Assembly (NCBI RefSeq): GCF_030733425.1
Contig: NZ_JASHIZ010000019.1
Coordinates: 1-64,000 of the forward strand
DNA from: Roseovarius sp. MMSF_3350
GTDB lineage: Bacteria > Pseudomonadota > Alphaproteobacteria > Rhodobacterales > Rhodobacteraceae
DNA: 64,000 bases
Direction of reading: 5' to 3'
Below the pieces are notes generated by a model. The model did no database searches. It saw only the letters and a program-made list of their open reading frames with translations, and was not told where the DNA came from. A program made the translations under genes and the position numbers. Of this stretch, positions 43,644-51,744 are shown piece after piece; the first letter of the stretch is position 1; every line of letters begins with the position of its first letter.

Positions 43644-43748
43644 CGGCATTCCTCAATGCCTGAAACTCACCCCAGTTTTTATAAATTGGAGGCGGGCGAC
43701 GGTAACACCGTTGCCCGAATTACTCAACTTCGCGATGAGGGAACTTTA

Positions 43749-44297
43749 ATGCCTGAAAAGCTCTCGTATTTCCGGTCTGGTGACTGGATCCTGCCAATAA
43801 TTATTTTCATCTCTACTACAGCCTATCTTGTTGAGGCTTTGCAGAACGGTTCCTTTTTTCGTTACGGGCTACCTAGTGCGGGCTTCATGCCAATCGTTCT
43901 TAGTGTTGCAATGTACCTCTCACTATTGGCGGTTATTGTGGGGCAAATTAGGCGGCACAAGGTCAGACACGACATAGAGTCCGCCCCTAGATCCTTAGAA
44001 GAGATGCATGATCTGGAGCCTTCCGTTCGTCCCAGTGGTAGCAGCGCATATGTTTCGCTGGCCGCCGTTATATTGATTTCCCTCTTGTATGTATTGTTGT
44101 TTCGAAAGCTTGGGTTTGCAGTGGCCACCTTCTTTTTCTCACTGGGACTGCTGTCTACTTTCCGGTTCGGATGGTCGAAAGGCTTTCTCGGGATTGCACT
44201 GAATATCGTAGTGGCCGCGGCAATAAGTCTATTCGCATATTTGTTCTTTGCCGTTCTTTTCGGCATTCAACTCCCAAAAATGGAATTGCTGACATGA
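43749..44297 (+). CDS. Tripartite tricarboxylate transporter small membrane subunit (TctB type)
   Basis: The protein of about 182 residues has four hydrophobic segments and the TctB features FRYGLPSAGFMPIVLSVAMY and VLLFRKLGFAVATFFFSLGL. The start at 43749 (MPEKLSYFRSGDW) is preferred because GAGGGAACTTTA precedes it; an upstream in-frame ATG at 43656 lacks a ribosome-binding site and would add a 31-residue non-conserved tail. The stop overlaps the TctA start (ATGA). Confidence 0.82.
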   Translation: MPEKLSYFRSGDWILPIIIFISTTAYLVEALQNGSFFRYGLPSAGFMPIVLSVAMYLSLLAVIVGQIRRHKVRHDIESAPRSLEEMHDLEPSVRPSGSSAYVSLAAVILISLLYVLLFRKLGFAVATFFFSLGLLSTFRFGWSKGFLGIALNIVVAAAISLFAYLFFAVLFGIQLPKMELLT

Positions 44298-45832
44298 TGG
44301 AACAGTTGCTGCACGTTCTTGGGGGCTTCGAAACAATCGCGGAACCGGCGGTGTTCGGGTATTTGGTAGCCGGCTTCCTGATCGGGACTCTCTTTGCGGC
44401 GATCCCTGGGTTGACAGGCACATTGGCGATAGCATTGATCTTGCCGATTACCTATTCGATGGACATTACCCCGTCGCTTGTCATGTGCGCCGCTATTTTC
44501 ATGGGAGCTCAGTATGGCGGCAGCATCACCGCTATAACAGTAAACATTCCTGGCGCACCTTGCGCTGTTATGACTGCATATGAAGGCAACATATTAATGC
44601 GTCGGGGGGAGGGTGCTCGCGCGTTGCGCAGTGCGGGCCTAGCGTCGATGATGGGGGGCGTGGTTGGTGCCGTACTACTAATGACACTAGCACCTATAAT
44701 AGCTCAAGCGGCATTGTATGTACAAACTCCCGGGAAGTTCTCTCTGATCCTATTCGCCTTTTTCGTAATCATTATTTCGAACGATCAGTCCATTGCGAAG
44801 GGCATCGTCGCTACGCTGCTTGGCCTCATGGTCGCCACGATTGGAATTGATGTGGCAAGTTCCAAGGCACGTCAAACCTTCGGACTGCCCTCTTTAGTTG
44901 AGGGTATCGATTTGATGGCTGTCATCATCGGGGCTTTTGCAATTAGCGAGTTATTGGTTCAGGTTACGGCAAGCTCTCGGAATAAGAATACTTTGAATTA
45001 CAACCCAACCGAGTCAGTGAAGTGGAGTTGGCGTGACTTCCTGCCACGCGGTTCCGACTACAGCTTCATCGGCACCTACCGCTACATAAAGTTCGCGATG
45101 ATTGGCTACTTCGTTGGCGTCCTGCCGGGAGCAGGGGGAAGCAGTGCAGCGTTTGTTTCATATGCAGAGGCGAAACGCAGTTCCTCGCGTCCTGAGGAAT
45201 ACAACAATGGTTCCGTAGAAGGAATTTCTGCCTCCGAAAGCGCTAACAACGCGATGTGCGGTGGTTCTCTCGTTCCGATGTTAACTTTTGGCATACCGGG
45301 AGATACTACATCCGCGGTGATACTCGGCGTCCTTATCATTAACGGCCTGCAACCGGGTCCACAGATGATGACTGAGCAATTCGCAGTAATAACACCAATG
45401 ATGGCAGCTTTGCTCATCGCGGCACTACTGATCCCGATCACTCTTCTGTTCTTGGGTCCCTGGTACATGCGGCTTGTTTCAATCAACAAGGCGGTGCTTT
45501 TTTCGAGCATTGCAGTTGTTGCCATGGTAGGTGCATATGTATCAACTTTTTCTGTGTTTCAGATGGGAGCCGCGCTTGCCATCGGGGTTGGTGCCTATTT
45601 CATGCAGCGCGGTGGGTATCCAATGGTCTCCTTTCTGCTGGGTTTTATTCTCGGGCCAGACCTCGAGGTATACATGAGGCGTAGCCTTGCCATTACTGAC
45701 GGGAGCCCCTCCATTTTCTTCACTAGACCGGATAGTCTTTTCTTTCTTGGACTAATTGCAGTGTTTTTCTTCTTCATGATCGTCCGTCCGTGGATTTCTT
45801 CGAGGCGAAAACACCTGTCACCGGATAAGTAA
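44294..45832 (+). CDS. Tripartite tricarboxylate transporter large permease (TctA type)
   Basis: The 512-residue integral membrane protein has the family motifs GTLFAAIPGLTGTLAIALIL, GAQYGGSITAITVNIPGAPC, GVLPGAGGSSAAFVSYAEAK and MCGGSLVPMLTFGIPGDTTS (two GIPG-type repeats), and FLLGFILGPDLE near the C-terminus. It is the ion-coupled channel of the TctCBA importer. The start at 44294 (MMEQLLHVLGG) overlaps tctB; a longer frame from 44171 is antisense noise within tctB. An IS3 remnant begins only 35 bases after its stop. Confidence 0.92.
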   Translation: MMEQLLHVLGGFETIAEPAVFGYLVAGFLIGTLFAAIPGLTGTLAIALILPITYSMDITPSLVMCAAIFMGAQYGGSITAITVNIPGAPCAVMTAYEGNILMRRGEGARALRSAGLASMMGGVVGAVLLMTLAPIIAQAALYVQTPGKFSLILFAFFVIIISNDQSIAKGIVATLLGLMVATIGIDVASSKARQTFGLPSLVEGIDLMAVIIGAFAISELLVQVTASSRNKNTLNYNPTESVKWSWRDFLPRGSDYSFIGTYRYIKFAMIGYFVGVLPGAGGSSAAFVSYAEAKRSSSRPEEYNNGSVEGISASESANNAMCGGSLVPMLTFGIPGDTTSAVILGVLIINGLQPGPQMMTEQFAVITPMMAALLIAALLIPITLLFLGPWYMRLVSINKAVLFSSIAVVAMVGAYVSTFSVFQMGAALAIGVGAYFMQRGGYPMVSFLLGFILGPDLEVYMRRSLAITDGSPSIFFTRPDSLFFLGLIAVFFFFMIVRPWISSRRKHLSPDK

Positions 45833-45867
45833 ATCAAAGGCCGCCAAATTGGGCATCGATGGTGATC

Positions 45868-46066
45868 TGATCCCTGCAAACTGGACCGCCTGAAGCTGGA
45901 GTTTTCCGCTACGATTTCCCGGCTGGGAGAGGAGCGGAATCACATGAAGGCATCGAAGTTTTCGGACGCGCAGAAAGCGTTCATCATCAAGCAGGGCGAA
46001 GAAGGCACGCCGGTGTCTGAGATCTGCCGTAAGGCAGGCATCAGCCAGGTGACCTACTGGACCTGT
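45868..46066 (+). pseudogene. IS3-family element, left end and OrfA N-terminus
   Basis: A terminus TGATCCCTGCAAACTGGACC begins near 45868. OrfA starts at 45944 (after GAGAGGAG) with MKASKFSDAQKAFIIKQGEE and GTPVSEICRKAGISQVTYW, an IS3-type helix-turn-helix. Homology stops at about 46064, where an IS110 element is inserted. The reading frame by chance stays open into the IS110 transposase, giving a 453-codon fusion frame. Confidence 0.78.
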
Positions 46067-46192
46067 CGCGGGATTGTGCCGCTCCTTTGTAAGACCGCAT
46101 GTCTTTTCCACCGGCCCGACCCGGCCCTGCCTGATCCGCCTGTATGCTGGTCGCGGGGCGGCGGGTGCCGTCGGTTTGCGATGGAGGAAGAC

Positions 46193-47305
46193 ATGCGGAA
46201 CACCCAAGGAACGATCTACGTCGGAATTGATGTGTCCAAGGACAAACTTGCGGTCGCGATCGCGGGTGGAGAGCGTGGGGACGAGGTTCTCAGCCTTGGC
46301 ACGTTCGAGAACACACCCGCCAGCATCAGCAAGTTGCTGAAGAAGCTTGCCGGGCGAGGAGACATCTCGACCTGCTACGAGGCCGGACCGACGGGCTACG
46401 GCCTCTACCGGCAGATACGTGCGGCCGGCTGCGAATGCTGCGTGGTCGCGCCATCCCTGATTCCGGTCAGGGCCGGAGAGCGGGTCAAGACCGATCGACT
46501 TGACGCCCTGCGTCTTGCACGCCTTCTACGTGCCGGAGAATTGACCCCAGTCTGGGTCCCCGACGAGACGCACGAGGCGATGCGCGATCTGGTCCGGGCC
46601 CGGGAAAGTGCCGCAGAGGATCAACGCCACAAGCGTCAGCTCGTCTCGGCCTTCCTTCTGCGTCATGGGCGGGTCTATCAACGCTCCAAGCCGTGGACGA
46701 TGCGTTATCGGCGCTGGCTGCAGACCCTGACGTTCGATCACCCGGCGCACCAGATCGCGCTGCAGGAGATGTTGCAGGCGGAAAGAAATGCCTCGGAGCG
46801 GCTGGAGCGGCTGACCGGGCACATCGAGGTCCTTGTGCCGGACTGGACGCTCGCGCCAGCAGTGAACGCGCTTCAAGCGCTGCGGGGCGTGGCGCTGATC
46901 AGCGCCGTCACCTTCATGGCCGAGATCGGCGATGTGCGGCGGTTCGAGACACCTGTGAAACTGATGGCCTATCTCGGGCTGGTGCCGAGCGAATACTCGA
47001 CCGGCAAAACGACCAGGCGCGGTGGCATCACCCGTGCGGGCAACGCCCGCGTGCGACACAAGCTGATCGAGGGGGCCTGGACTTACCGCCTGCAGGCACG
47101 ACCGGGAGAGCGGAAGCTCTACATCCTCAGAGAGCAGTCGCCGGAGGTCCAAGACATTGCCTGGAAGGCGCAATCTCGCCTGACCGCCCGATATCGCCAG
47201 CTCATCCGGCGCGGCAAGAAGCCGACCGTCGTCACCACGGCGATTGCGCGAGAGATGGCCGCATTCATGTGGGACATCGCCCGCCGTACCATGCCTGCGC
47301 GCTGA
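46193..47305 (+). CDS. IS110-family transposase (type C)
   Basis: The 370-residue transposase has the RuvC-like DEDD domain (YVGIDVSKDKLAVAIAGG, CYEAGPTGYGLYRQ with Glu, and VKTDRLDALRLARLL with two Asp) and the C-terminal transposase_20 domain (ALRGVALISAVTFMAEIGDV, LMAYLGLVPSEYSTG, TRAGNARVRHKLIEGAW) with the Ser nucleophile region. It seems complete. The start at 46193 (MRNTQGTIYVGID) is the family start after GGAGGAAGAC. It is the third distinct IS110 type in the window. Confidence 0.9.
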   Translation: MRNTQGTIYVGIDVSKDKLAVAIAGGERGDEVLSLGTFENTPASISKLLKKLAGRGDISTCYEAGPTGYGLYRQIRAAGCECCVVAPSLIPVRAGERVKTDRLDALRLARLLRAGELTPVWVPDETHEAMRDLVRARESAAEDQRHKRQLVSAFLLRHGRVYQRSKPWTMRYRRWLQTLTFDHPAHQIALQEMLQAERNASERLERLTGHIEVLVPDWTLAPAVNALQALRGVALISAVTFMAEIGDVRRFETPVKLMAYLGLVPSEYSTGKTTRRGGITRAGNARVRHKLIEGAWTYRLQARPGERKLYILREQSPEVQDIAWKAQSRLTARYRQLIRRGKKPTVVTTAIAREMAAFMWDIARRTMPAR

Positions 47306-47586
47306 ACTCGCTCCCCCGACGCGCCCAATGGCGGGCGCGAGGTCGACGGCAGGGGAATATCCGACACTCGCTTTGTGGCCAGCTTCGTGCTGACGCCCGT
47401 TGTAAGACAGGAATAGCCCCGAGACGCACAATCGGTCATGCGGTATCCAGCCCGCGCATCAGAGCTTGTTCACCGACGTCTTCAGACCTCGTGCCCACCC
47501 TTGGGCGTCCAGACCACGACGAACGCCCGGGCGTAACCAATCGTGTGGCTCTCCCCTTGAAAAAAGACATCAGAGCGGTGCGCCGA

Positions 47587-48122
47587 TCACACGGATCTGA
47601 CGTAGTTCCAGGGCAGCAGCTGGTCGATGTCGGTCTGTTTGTGCCCCGCGGCGATGGCTGTCATGGCACCAGCCAGATAGCCATGCGGTTCGATCCCATT
47701 GAGTTTGCAGGTTTCGATCAGAGACGCGATAACTGCCCAGTTTTGTGCCCCGGCATCGTGACCTGCGAAGAGCGCGTTTTTGCGGTTGAGGGCGATGGGA
47801 CGGATTGTGCGCTCGACGGGGTTGGAATCCAGTTCGATGCGACCGTCGTCGAGGAACAGGATTAGCCCGTCCCAGTATTTGGCGATGTATTTCAGGGCCT
47901 CTCCTGTGGGCGATTTGGCTGAGACGCGTGCACGGCTTTGTGCGAGCCAAAGCTCGAATGCATCGATATTGGGTTTTGAGCGGTCCTGTCGTGCAGCAAG
48001 CCGTTGATCGGCAGGCAGGCCGCGCAGGTCTTTTTCGATGCGATAGAGTGCCTGGATTTGTGCCAGACCTTCCTGCGCAATTGGGTCTGCGCCAGATTGG
48101 GCAACATCATGCAGTTTGCGGC
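47587..48122 (-). pseudogene. IS66-family transposase, C-terminal fragment (second copy)
   Basis: About 178 codons remain: ARRKLHDVAQSGADPIAQEG, ALYRIEKDLRGLPADQRLAAR, LFLDDGRIELDSNPVERTIRP (catalytic Glu), NWAVIASLIETCKLNGIEPH and the C-terminal DQLLPWNYVRSV. The N-terminal part is missing beyond about 48122, where a different gene fragment on the plus strand begins. It differs from the IS66 piece at 33119-33478. The 281 bases between the IS110 gene and this fragment hold no recognisable gene. Confidence 0.82.
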
Positions 48123-48332
48123 GGGCAGCAGGCCTACAATCGCTACTTGATCGGCGGGGCAAGTGGCGCGGAATACGCAGCTCTCAAGGCGCGGCAGTTC
48201 TTCGGCGTGCAGCAGATGCCGGTGCGGCAAGGCATGGGACAGACGGGGCAAGCAAGCGGCACAGGATCATCGGGGGCCGGGTCTCGAATGCTGGCGCAAC
48301 TGGCCCGGTTGGCTAGGTTGGGGCGGCGATGA
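48122..48332 (+). pseudogene. Unknown gene, C-terminal fragment
   Basis: Seventy codons in frame to TGA 48330-48332 read GQQAYNRYLIGGASGAEYAA, then KARQFFGVQQMPVRQ and a Gly/Ser-rich tail (GQASGTGSSGAGSR) ending in ARLARLGRR. The composition resembles the tail of a conjugation or phage membrane/structural protein, but no family was recognised. The 5' part was removed at the IS66 junction. Confidence 0.4.
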
Positions 48333-48342
48333 CGGGTACCGG

Positions 48343-49143
48343 TCACGAACTCGATTTGGCCAGAGGGCAGTATTTCATCGTCCCACAACACTTGGGCGCA
48401 TCCTTACAAATATCCTGGATAAAGTCGTGCTGCGCCTTGCGACGCCTGTGCTCCAGTAAAGCAATGCGCTCTAGTGCAGATCTGTTTGGACACTCTGCCC
48501 TTAGGATCGGTTTCCCACCTGTCATCTCTCGGTCGGTGTCTACTGGACGGCAAACAATCGAACGATTGCTGTCGGCCTGACGCGTGCAACCCCTCGGGCA
48601 AGGAGTTCTAGAATTGAGCAATCGATCCAAGCGGTGAGATGCCTTGGGTAAGGAGTTGGCCAACCAGCCCTTCCCGCGGAACATGCCGACTAGGATCTCT
48701 TCTTTCCAACCCAATGGAGCAGCCAGCTCTTCCATTTTTTCCTGAATCCGCGCCGCGTCCCCGTGAGAAAGACCTCCTTCAAGAGGCCACACTCCATACT
48801 TCCGCGCATACTCCTGATGAAGGAGGAACATGCGTAGGTATTCCCACCAGGCTATCGCCGCATGCGCTTCGATTAGCGGTTCAGTTGATCCATAGGAGAT
48901 ACAAAAGGTGGCATCGGGATTGATGTGTCTCTCAGGACAGGAAGCGGGGAAATGATTGGCCGCTACGTCCTCCGCCACGCTAACGCCTCCTCCGTGCAAT
49001 AGAGCGAGCTTCAGAAGGTAGTGTCCCGCGATCGATCCGCTCGCCTTTTGGGGTTCGCAAGTTACCTGCGCCGTTGCTGGTCTATCTGTTTCTACTCTGA
49101 CCCATAAAGGGGTGTGTTTCAGCAGTAGCCTAAGAGAGTTCAT
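48343..49143 (-). CDS. Cysteine-rich protein resembling E2-associated proteins, partner of the tandem cyclase
   Basis: This 266-residue protein is translated from an ATG inside the stop of the cyclase gene (ATGA), so the two are a unit. The middle (about residues 60-160) has HFPASCPERHINPDATFCIS, IAWWEYLRMFLLHQEYARKY and HGDAARIQEKMEELAAPLGW. From memory this resembles proteins annotated as E2-domain-associated cysteine-rich proteins in prokaryotic ubiquitin-like and nucleotide-signalling defence loci. The C-terminal third has Cys at 182, 186, 198, 218, 246, 252, 253 and 259, probably a metal site. No membrane segment or signal peptide is seen. It could be the effector or a cyclase regulator; function is not known. 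Confidence 0.5.
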   Translation of the reverse strand: MNSLRLLLKHTPLWVRVETDRPATAQVTCEPQKASGSIAGHYLLKLALLHGGGVSVAEDVAANHFPASCPERHINPDATFCISYGSTEPLIEAHAAIAWWEYLRMFLLHQEYARKYGVWPLEGGLSHGDAARIQEKMEELAAPLGWKEEILVGMFRGKGWLANSLPKASHRLDRLLNSRTPCPRGCTRQADSNRSIVCRPVDTDREMTGGKPILRAECPNRSALERIALLEHRRRKAQHDFIQDICKDAPKCCGTMKYCPLAKSSS

Positions 49144-50741
49144 TTCTTTGCGAGATGCGCGCGCGGTTGGCTTGGTTCCGAGGGGACGTGGGCTCGAGCG
49201 TACAACGGTTGAGCCAATTCAGTCGGCGTCGCAAGAATGCTAGCTGAGACATCGTCGTAGTCGACTTCTCTCGCGTACCCCTGATCACTGAGGACATCAA
49301 TAAGGCCCTTGGGAGCAACACGAAGTGCGTCTGGTCCGATCTTTACACCGCCCTCGTTGCACTCTCGCTGCATTTTCTCCGACGTAGATGTGGCCTTTGA
49401 TGACGCCACTCGTACGGATCGTTCGCCTCGAATACCAATCCTCGAAATCGGAGTCGGGCCGAGCTCTAGACCTACGGCAAGCTCTAGGCTTTCGATCTCC
49501 TCAAGCATCGATTTGCAAAGGTCGAAGGAAGCATGAAATCCCGCTGCGCACTGTGTGGCTGTGGCGACACTCTTAGCTTCGTCAGTTGATGTGCCGCTGC
49601 CTTCTGCAACCAAAGCATGGATACTGTCACCGATGAACCGAACTTTGCGACCGCCAAAGTCGGCTTCTGCCACGTTTTGAAACTCTTGGCGTATGACAAA
49701 GAGCGCGCGCACGGCATCCTGAATGTTTCCTTCGGACACCGCCTCGTCGATGAAATTGGTGTAGCCCGATATGTCGGCGAACAATGAGACCAGAGGCATC
49801 CGGATTGATTTGCTCGGATAGAGTTGCGAGTAGTCAATCTCGCTCAAAGGAGGCTGCTTGAAGGAAAACCTAAAATCGGAGGAAGTTAAGTCGTCCACAA
49901 TCCCCTTTCGAACATCGCCCGACCAAGTGTCTACAACTCGTTCCGAAAAGGCTTGCCTGTTCATTACGCCAAACATCAAGCTGCCATCGTCAGAAGTGTA
50001 GGCTGAATTCGTGCTGATTTGGCTTGCGTTCAGCCCCAAAAACTCTTCGAGCACGCCAACTTCTTGATATCCAAGCACGGCTCTAACTCGGTCTGAAACG
50101 TACACACCGGCCGTATCACCTTCTGCAAGCTTTGCTGCATGGTTGGCCGCTGAACCGAGAAACATCGGTTCTTGTTCAGACCCGGTCCCGTTGTTGATCG
50201 CAACGCATGTCCCAACATCAACACCGATCCGGAACTCAGTTCCAAACTCCCCATTGGCCAACCGATCATTGGCCAATTGGACTACGCGCTTGAAATCTTC
50301 AACAAAGGCAAGGGCTTGACCTATAGTTTCTCGCGATACTCCGCCGCCCCCGGTCTCAAGAAAAACTGCATGCATCCGCCCGCTGTGAAAGTCGACCCTT
50401 TGTGCACTGGTTTCTTCGATCACGCGATCCGCCGCGCCGTAGTATAGATGCAGCCCCTTAAGCGCCCGCGCGTGAGATCCCTCGGTTTCACGACCATCGT
50501 CCAAACGCATCTCATGGTACCCTACGATCGAGATATAGATCTGAACAGTATCGACTACGACTGCCTTGTCCCTTGGTAGGCTGAAAAGCGGTGGCGTAGT
50601 GGGCTGCTTCATCGCTGTCTGCAGCGCCTTATCGATTTGATATCGCGACCAATATTGGTCGAAGCGCTGGACATCCACTTCGGGCACTTCATCCAAGAGC
50701 TTCTGAATACGATCACGTGCGACCGAGTGCTTCCAAGGCAT
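49140..50741 (-). CDS. Tandem class III nucleotide cyclase (two cyclase domains)
   Basis: The 533-residue soluble protein has two class III cyclase-homology domains. Domain 1 (about residues 60-230) has lost both metal Asp residues (YISIVGYH, and FHSGRMHAV where GD is expected) but keeps the transition-state segment FLGSAANHAAKLAE (Asn200, Lys204). Domain 2 (about 315-480) has both metal Asp (SLFADISGYTNF, D323; VRFIGDSIHALV, D372) but lacks a normal Asn-Arg segment. One composite active site between the halves is therefore likely, as in mammalian C1/C2 cyclases. The start at 50741 was chosen because AGGAG lies 9 bases before it; an ATG at 50750 directly abuts AGGAG. It is divergent from the Pycsar-like operon. 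Confidence 0.82.
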   Translation of the reverse strand: MPWKHSVARDRIQKLLDEVPEVDVQRFDQYWSRYQIDKALQTAMKQPTTPPLFSLPRDKAVVVDTVQIYISIVGYHEMRLDDGRETEGSHARALKGLHLYYGAADRVIEETSAQRVDFHSGRMHAVFLETGGGGVSRETIGQALAFVEDFKRVVQLANDRLANGEFGTEFRIGVDVGTCVAINNGTGSEQEPMFLGSAANHAAKLAEGDTAGVYVSDRVRAVLGYQEVGVLEEFLGLNASQISTNSAYTSDDGSLMFGVMNRQAFSERVVDTWSGDVRKGIVDDLTSSDFRFSFKQPPLSEIDYSQLYPSKSIRMPLVSLFADISGYTNFIDEAVSEGNIQDAVRALFVIRQEFQNVAEADFGGRKVRFIGDSIHALVAEGSGTSTDEAKSVATATQCAAGFHASFDLCKSMLEEIESLELAVGLELGPTPISRIGIRGERSVRVASSKATSTSEKMQRECNEGGVKIGPDALRVAPKGLIDVLSDQGYAREVDYDDVSASILATPTELAQPLYARAHVPSEPSQPRAHLAKK

Positions 50742-50877
50742 GATCTTCATCTCCTAACATAGCGGCTCAGCATGGCAGCGAGTCGCAAAGTTTTTTCTGT
50801 GGTCATACAAAATAGGAGTTTCCAAGAAAATGTCAATATGGTAGAAATTGGGAGACATCAGGGGGGGGGGACAAGCT
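50742..50877. promoter_or_regulatory. Shared promoter region between the two cyclase operons
   Basis: The 136-base region is AT-rich in the middle (50801-50850) and must hold both divergent promoters and probably the operator of the WYL regulator. No clean palindrome was found by eye. Its right end carries the poly-G tract that acts as ribosome-binding site for the regulator gene. Confidence 0.5.
50861..50870 (+). repeat. Run of ten G bases in the WYL-regulator ribosome-binding site
   Basis: G10 at 50861-50870 lies 7 bases before the ATG at 50878, exactly where the Shine-Dalgarno sequence should be. No other purine-rich site is available except GGGAGA 10 bases further up. Homopolymer G tracts of this length slip during replication, so the spacing and strength of translation initiation can vary between cells. 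A frame runs open through the tract from 50848. Confidence 0.75.
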
Positions 50878-51744
50878 ATGGACATCAAACCAAGTGTACG
50901 GCGACGTTTTGAGTTTATCGATTTTCAGTTGCAATGGACAGGTTCGATCGGTCGCAAGGCCTTGCAAAATCAGTTCGAGATATCGCCTCAACAAGCGACA
51001 AACGACCTAACCACATATCTTGATATCGCACCCCGCAACATGAGCTACGACCCGCGACGCCGATCTTACGTCGTGGGTTCAAAGTTCAAGCCAAAGTTCT
51101 CCAGCGGGGAGTCTTCCGGTTTCTTTCTTCATCTGGAGATGTTTCATCAAGGCTATCGCACTAAAGAGGAAATTTGGCCAACTCACTTGCCGGAGTTTGA
51201 CGCTGTTGCCATCGCGTCTCGCAAGGTTGATCCGAAAATTCTTCGATCAGTACTCGATGCAATTGATGCAGAAGCATGTTTGGAGGTTCGATATGTTTCG
51301 CTCAGCTCAGACTCAGAAACCATACGAACGCTTTGCCCTCATGCCATTGCTAGCGACGGACACCGATGGCACATGCGTGCCTATGATGTGGAGAAGGGCC
51401 GGTTCTCAGACTTTGTGCTTTCAAGAATTGAAGCCGCAAGCGTATTGCAAGAGGAATGCCCGGATCCGCGCCCAGACGCACTTTGGCAACAAATAGCAGC
51501 GCTAAAACTTCAGGCAGATCCAACCCTTACCGCAAGGCAAAGAGAACAGATTGAGATCGAGTACGGCATGGTTGACGGCGTTCTCGAGCTCCCAGTGCGC
51601 AAGGCAATGCTGTTCTATTACCTTAGATTCTACGGCTTTGATCCTCTCGAAATGGATGGGAAGGCCATGCGAAATAAGAGCAGCTACCGTCTCAAAATAC
51701 TTAACTTGGAAGAAATAGAGACTTGTTTGGAAAGAAGAAAATAA
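50878..51744 (+). CDS. WYL-domain regulator of the defence locus (CapW/BrxR-like)
   Basis: The 288-residue protein has an N-terminal winged helix (RRRFEFIDFQLQWTGSIGRK then FEISPQQATNDLTTYLDIAP), a WYL domain from about residue 120 (ALEVRYVSLSS-type strand: CLEVRYVSLSSDSETIRTLC, then PHAIASDGHRWHMRAYDVEK with the RW/H-M-R-AYD pocket) and a C-terminal extension (about 215-285). This is the layout of the repressors that control CBASS and BREX loci. It probably binds the divergent promoter region at 50742-50877 and lifts repression on sensing nucleic acid or a nucleotide ligand. It overlaps the effector gene by 22 bases. Confidence 0.87.
   Translation: MDIKPSVRRRFEFIDFQLQWTGSIGRKALQNQFEISPQQATNDLTTYLDIAPRNMSYDPRRRSYVVGSKFKPKFSSGESSGFFLHLEMFHQGYRTKEEIWPTHLPEFDAVAIASRKVDPKILRSVLDAIDAEACLEVRYVSLSSDSETIRTLCPHAIASDGHRWHMRAYDVEKGRFSDFVLSRIEAASVLQEECPDPRPDALWQQIAALKLQADPTLTARQREQIEIEYGMVDGVLELPVRKAMLFYYLRFYGFDPLEMDGKAMRNKSSYRLKILNLEEIETCLERRK

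Noticed and set aside
46693..47865. A 390-codon plus-strand frame overlapping the IS110 transposase
   Set aside because: It is an alternate frame of the GC-rich transposase gene running into antisense IS66 sequence, with no recognisable domain.
49140..50741. Reading the tandem cyclase as a GGDEF-type diguanylate cyclase
   Set aside because: No GG[D/E]EF motif is present. The FADISGYT, FIGDSIHAL and GSAANHAAK segments are those of class III cyclases.
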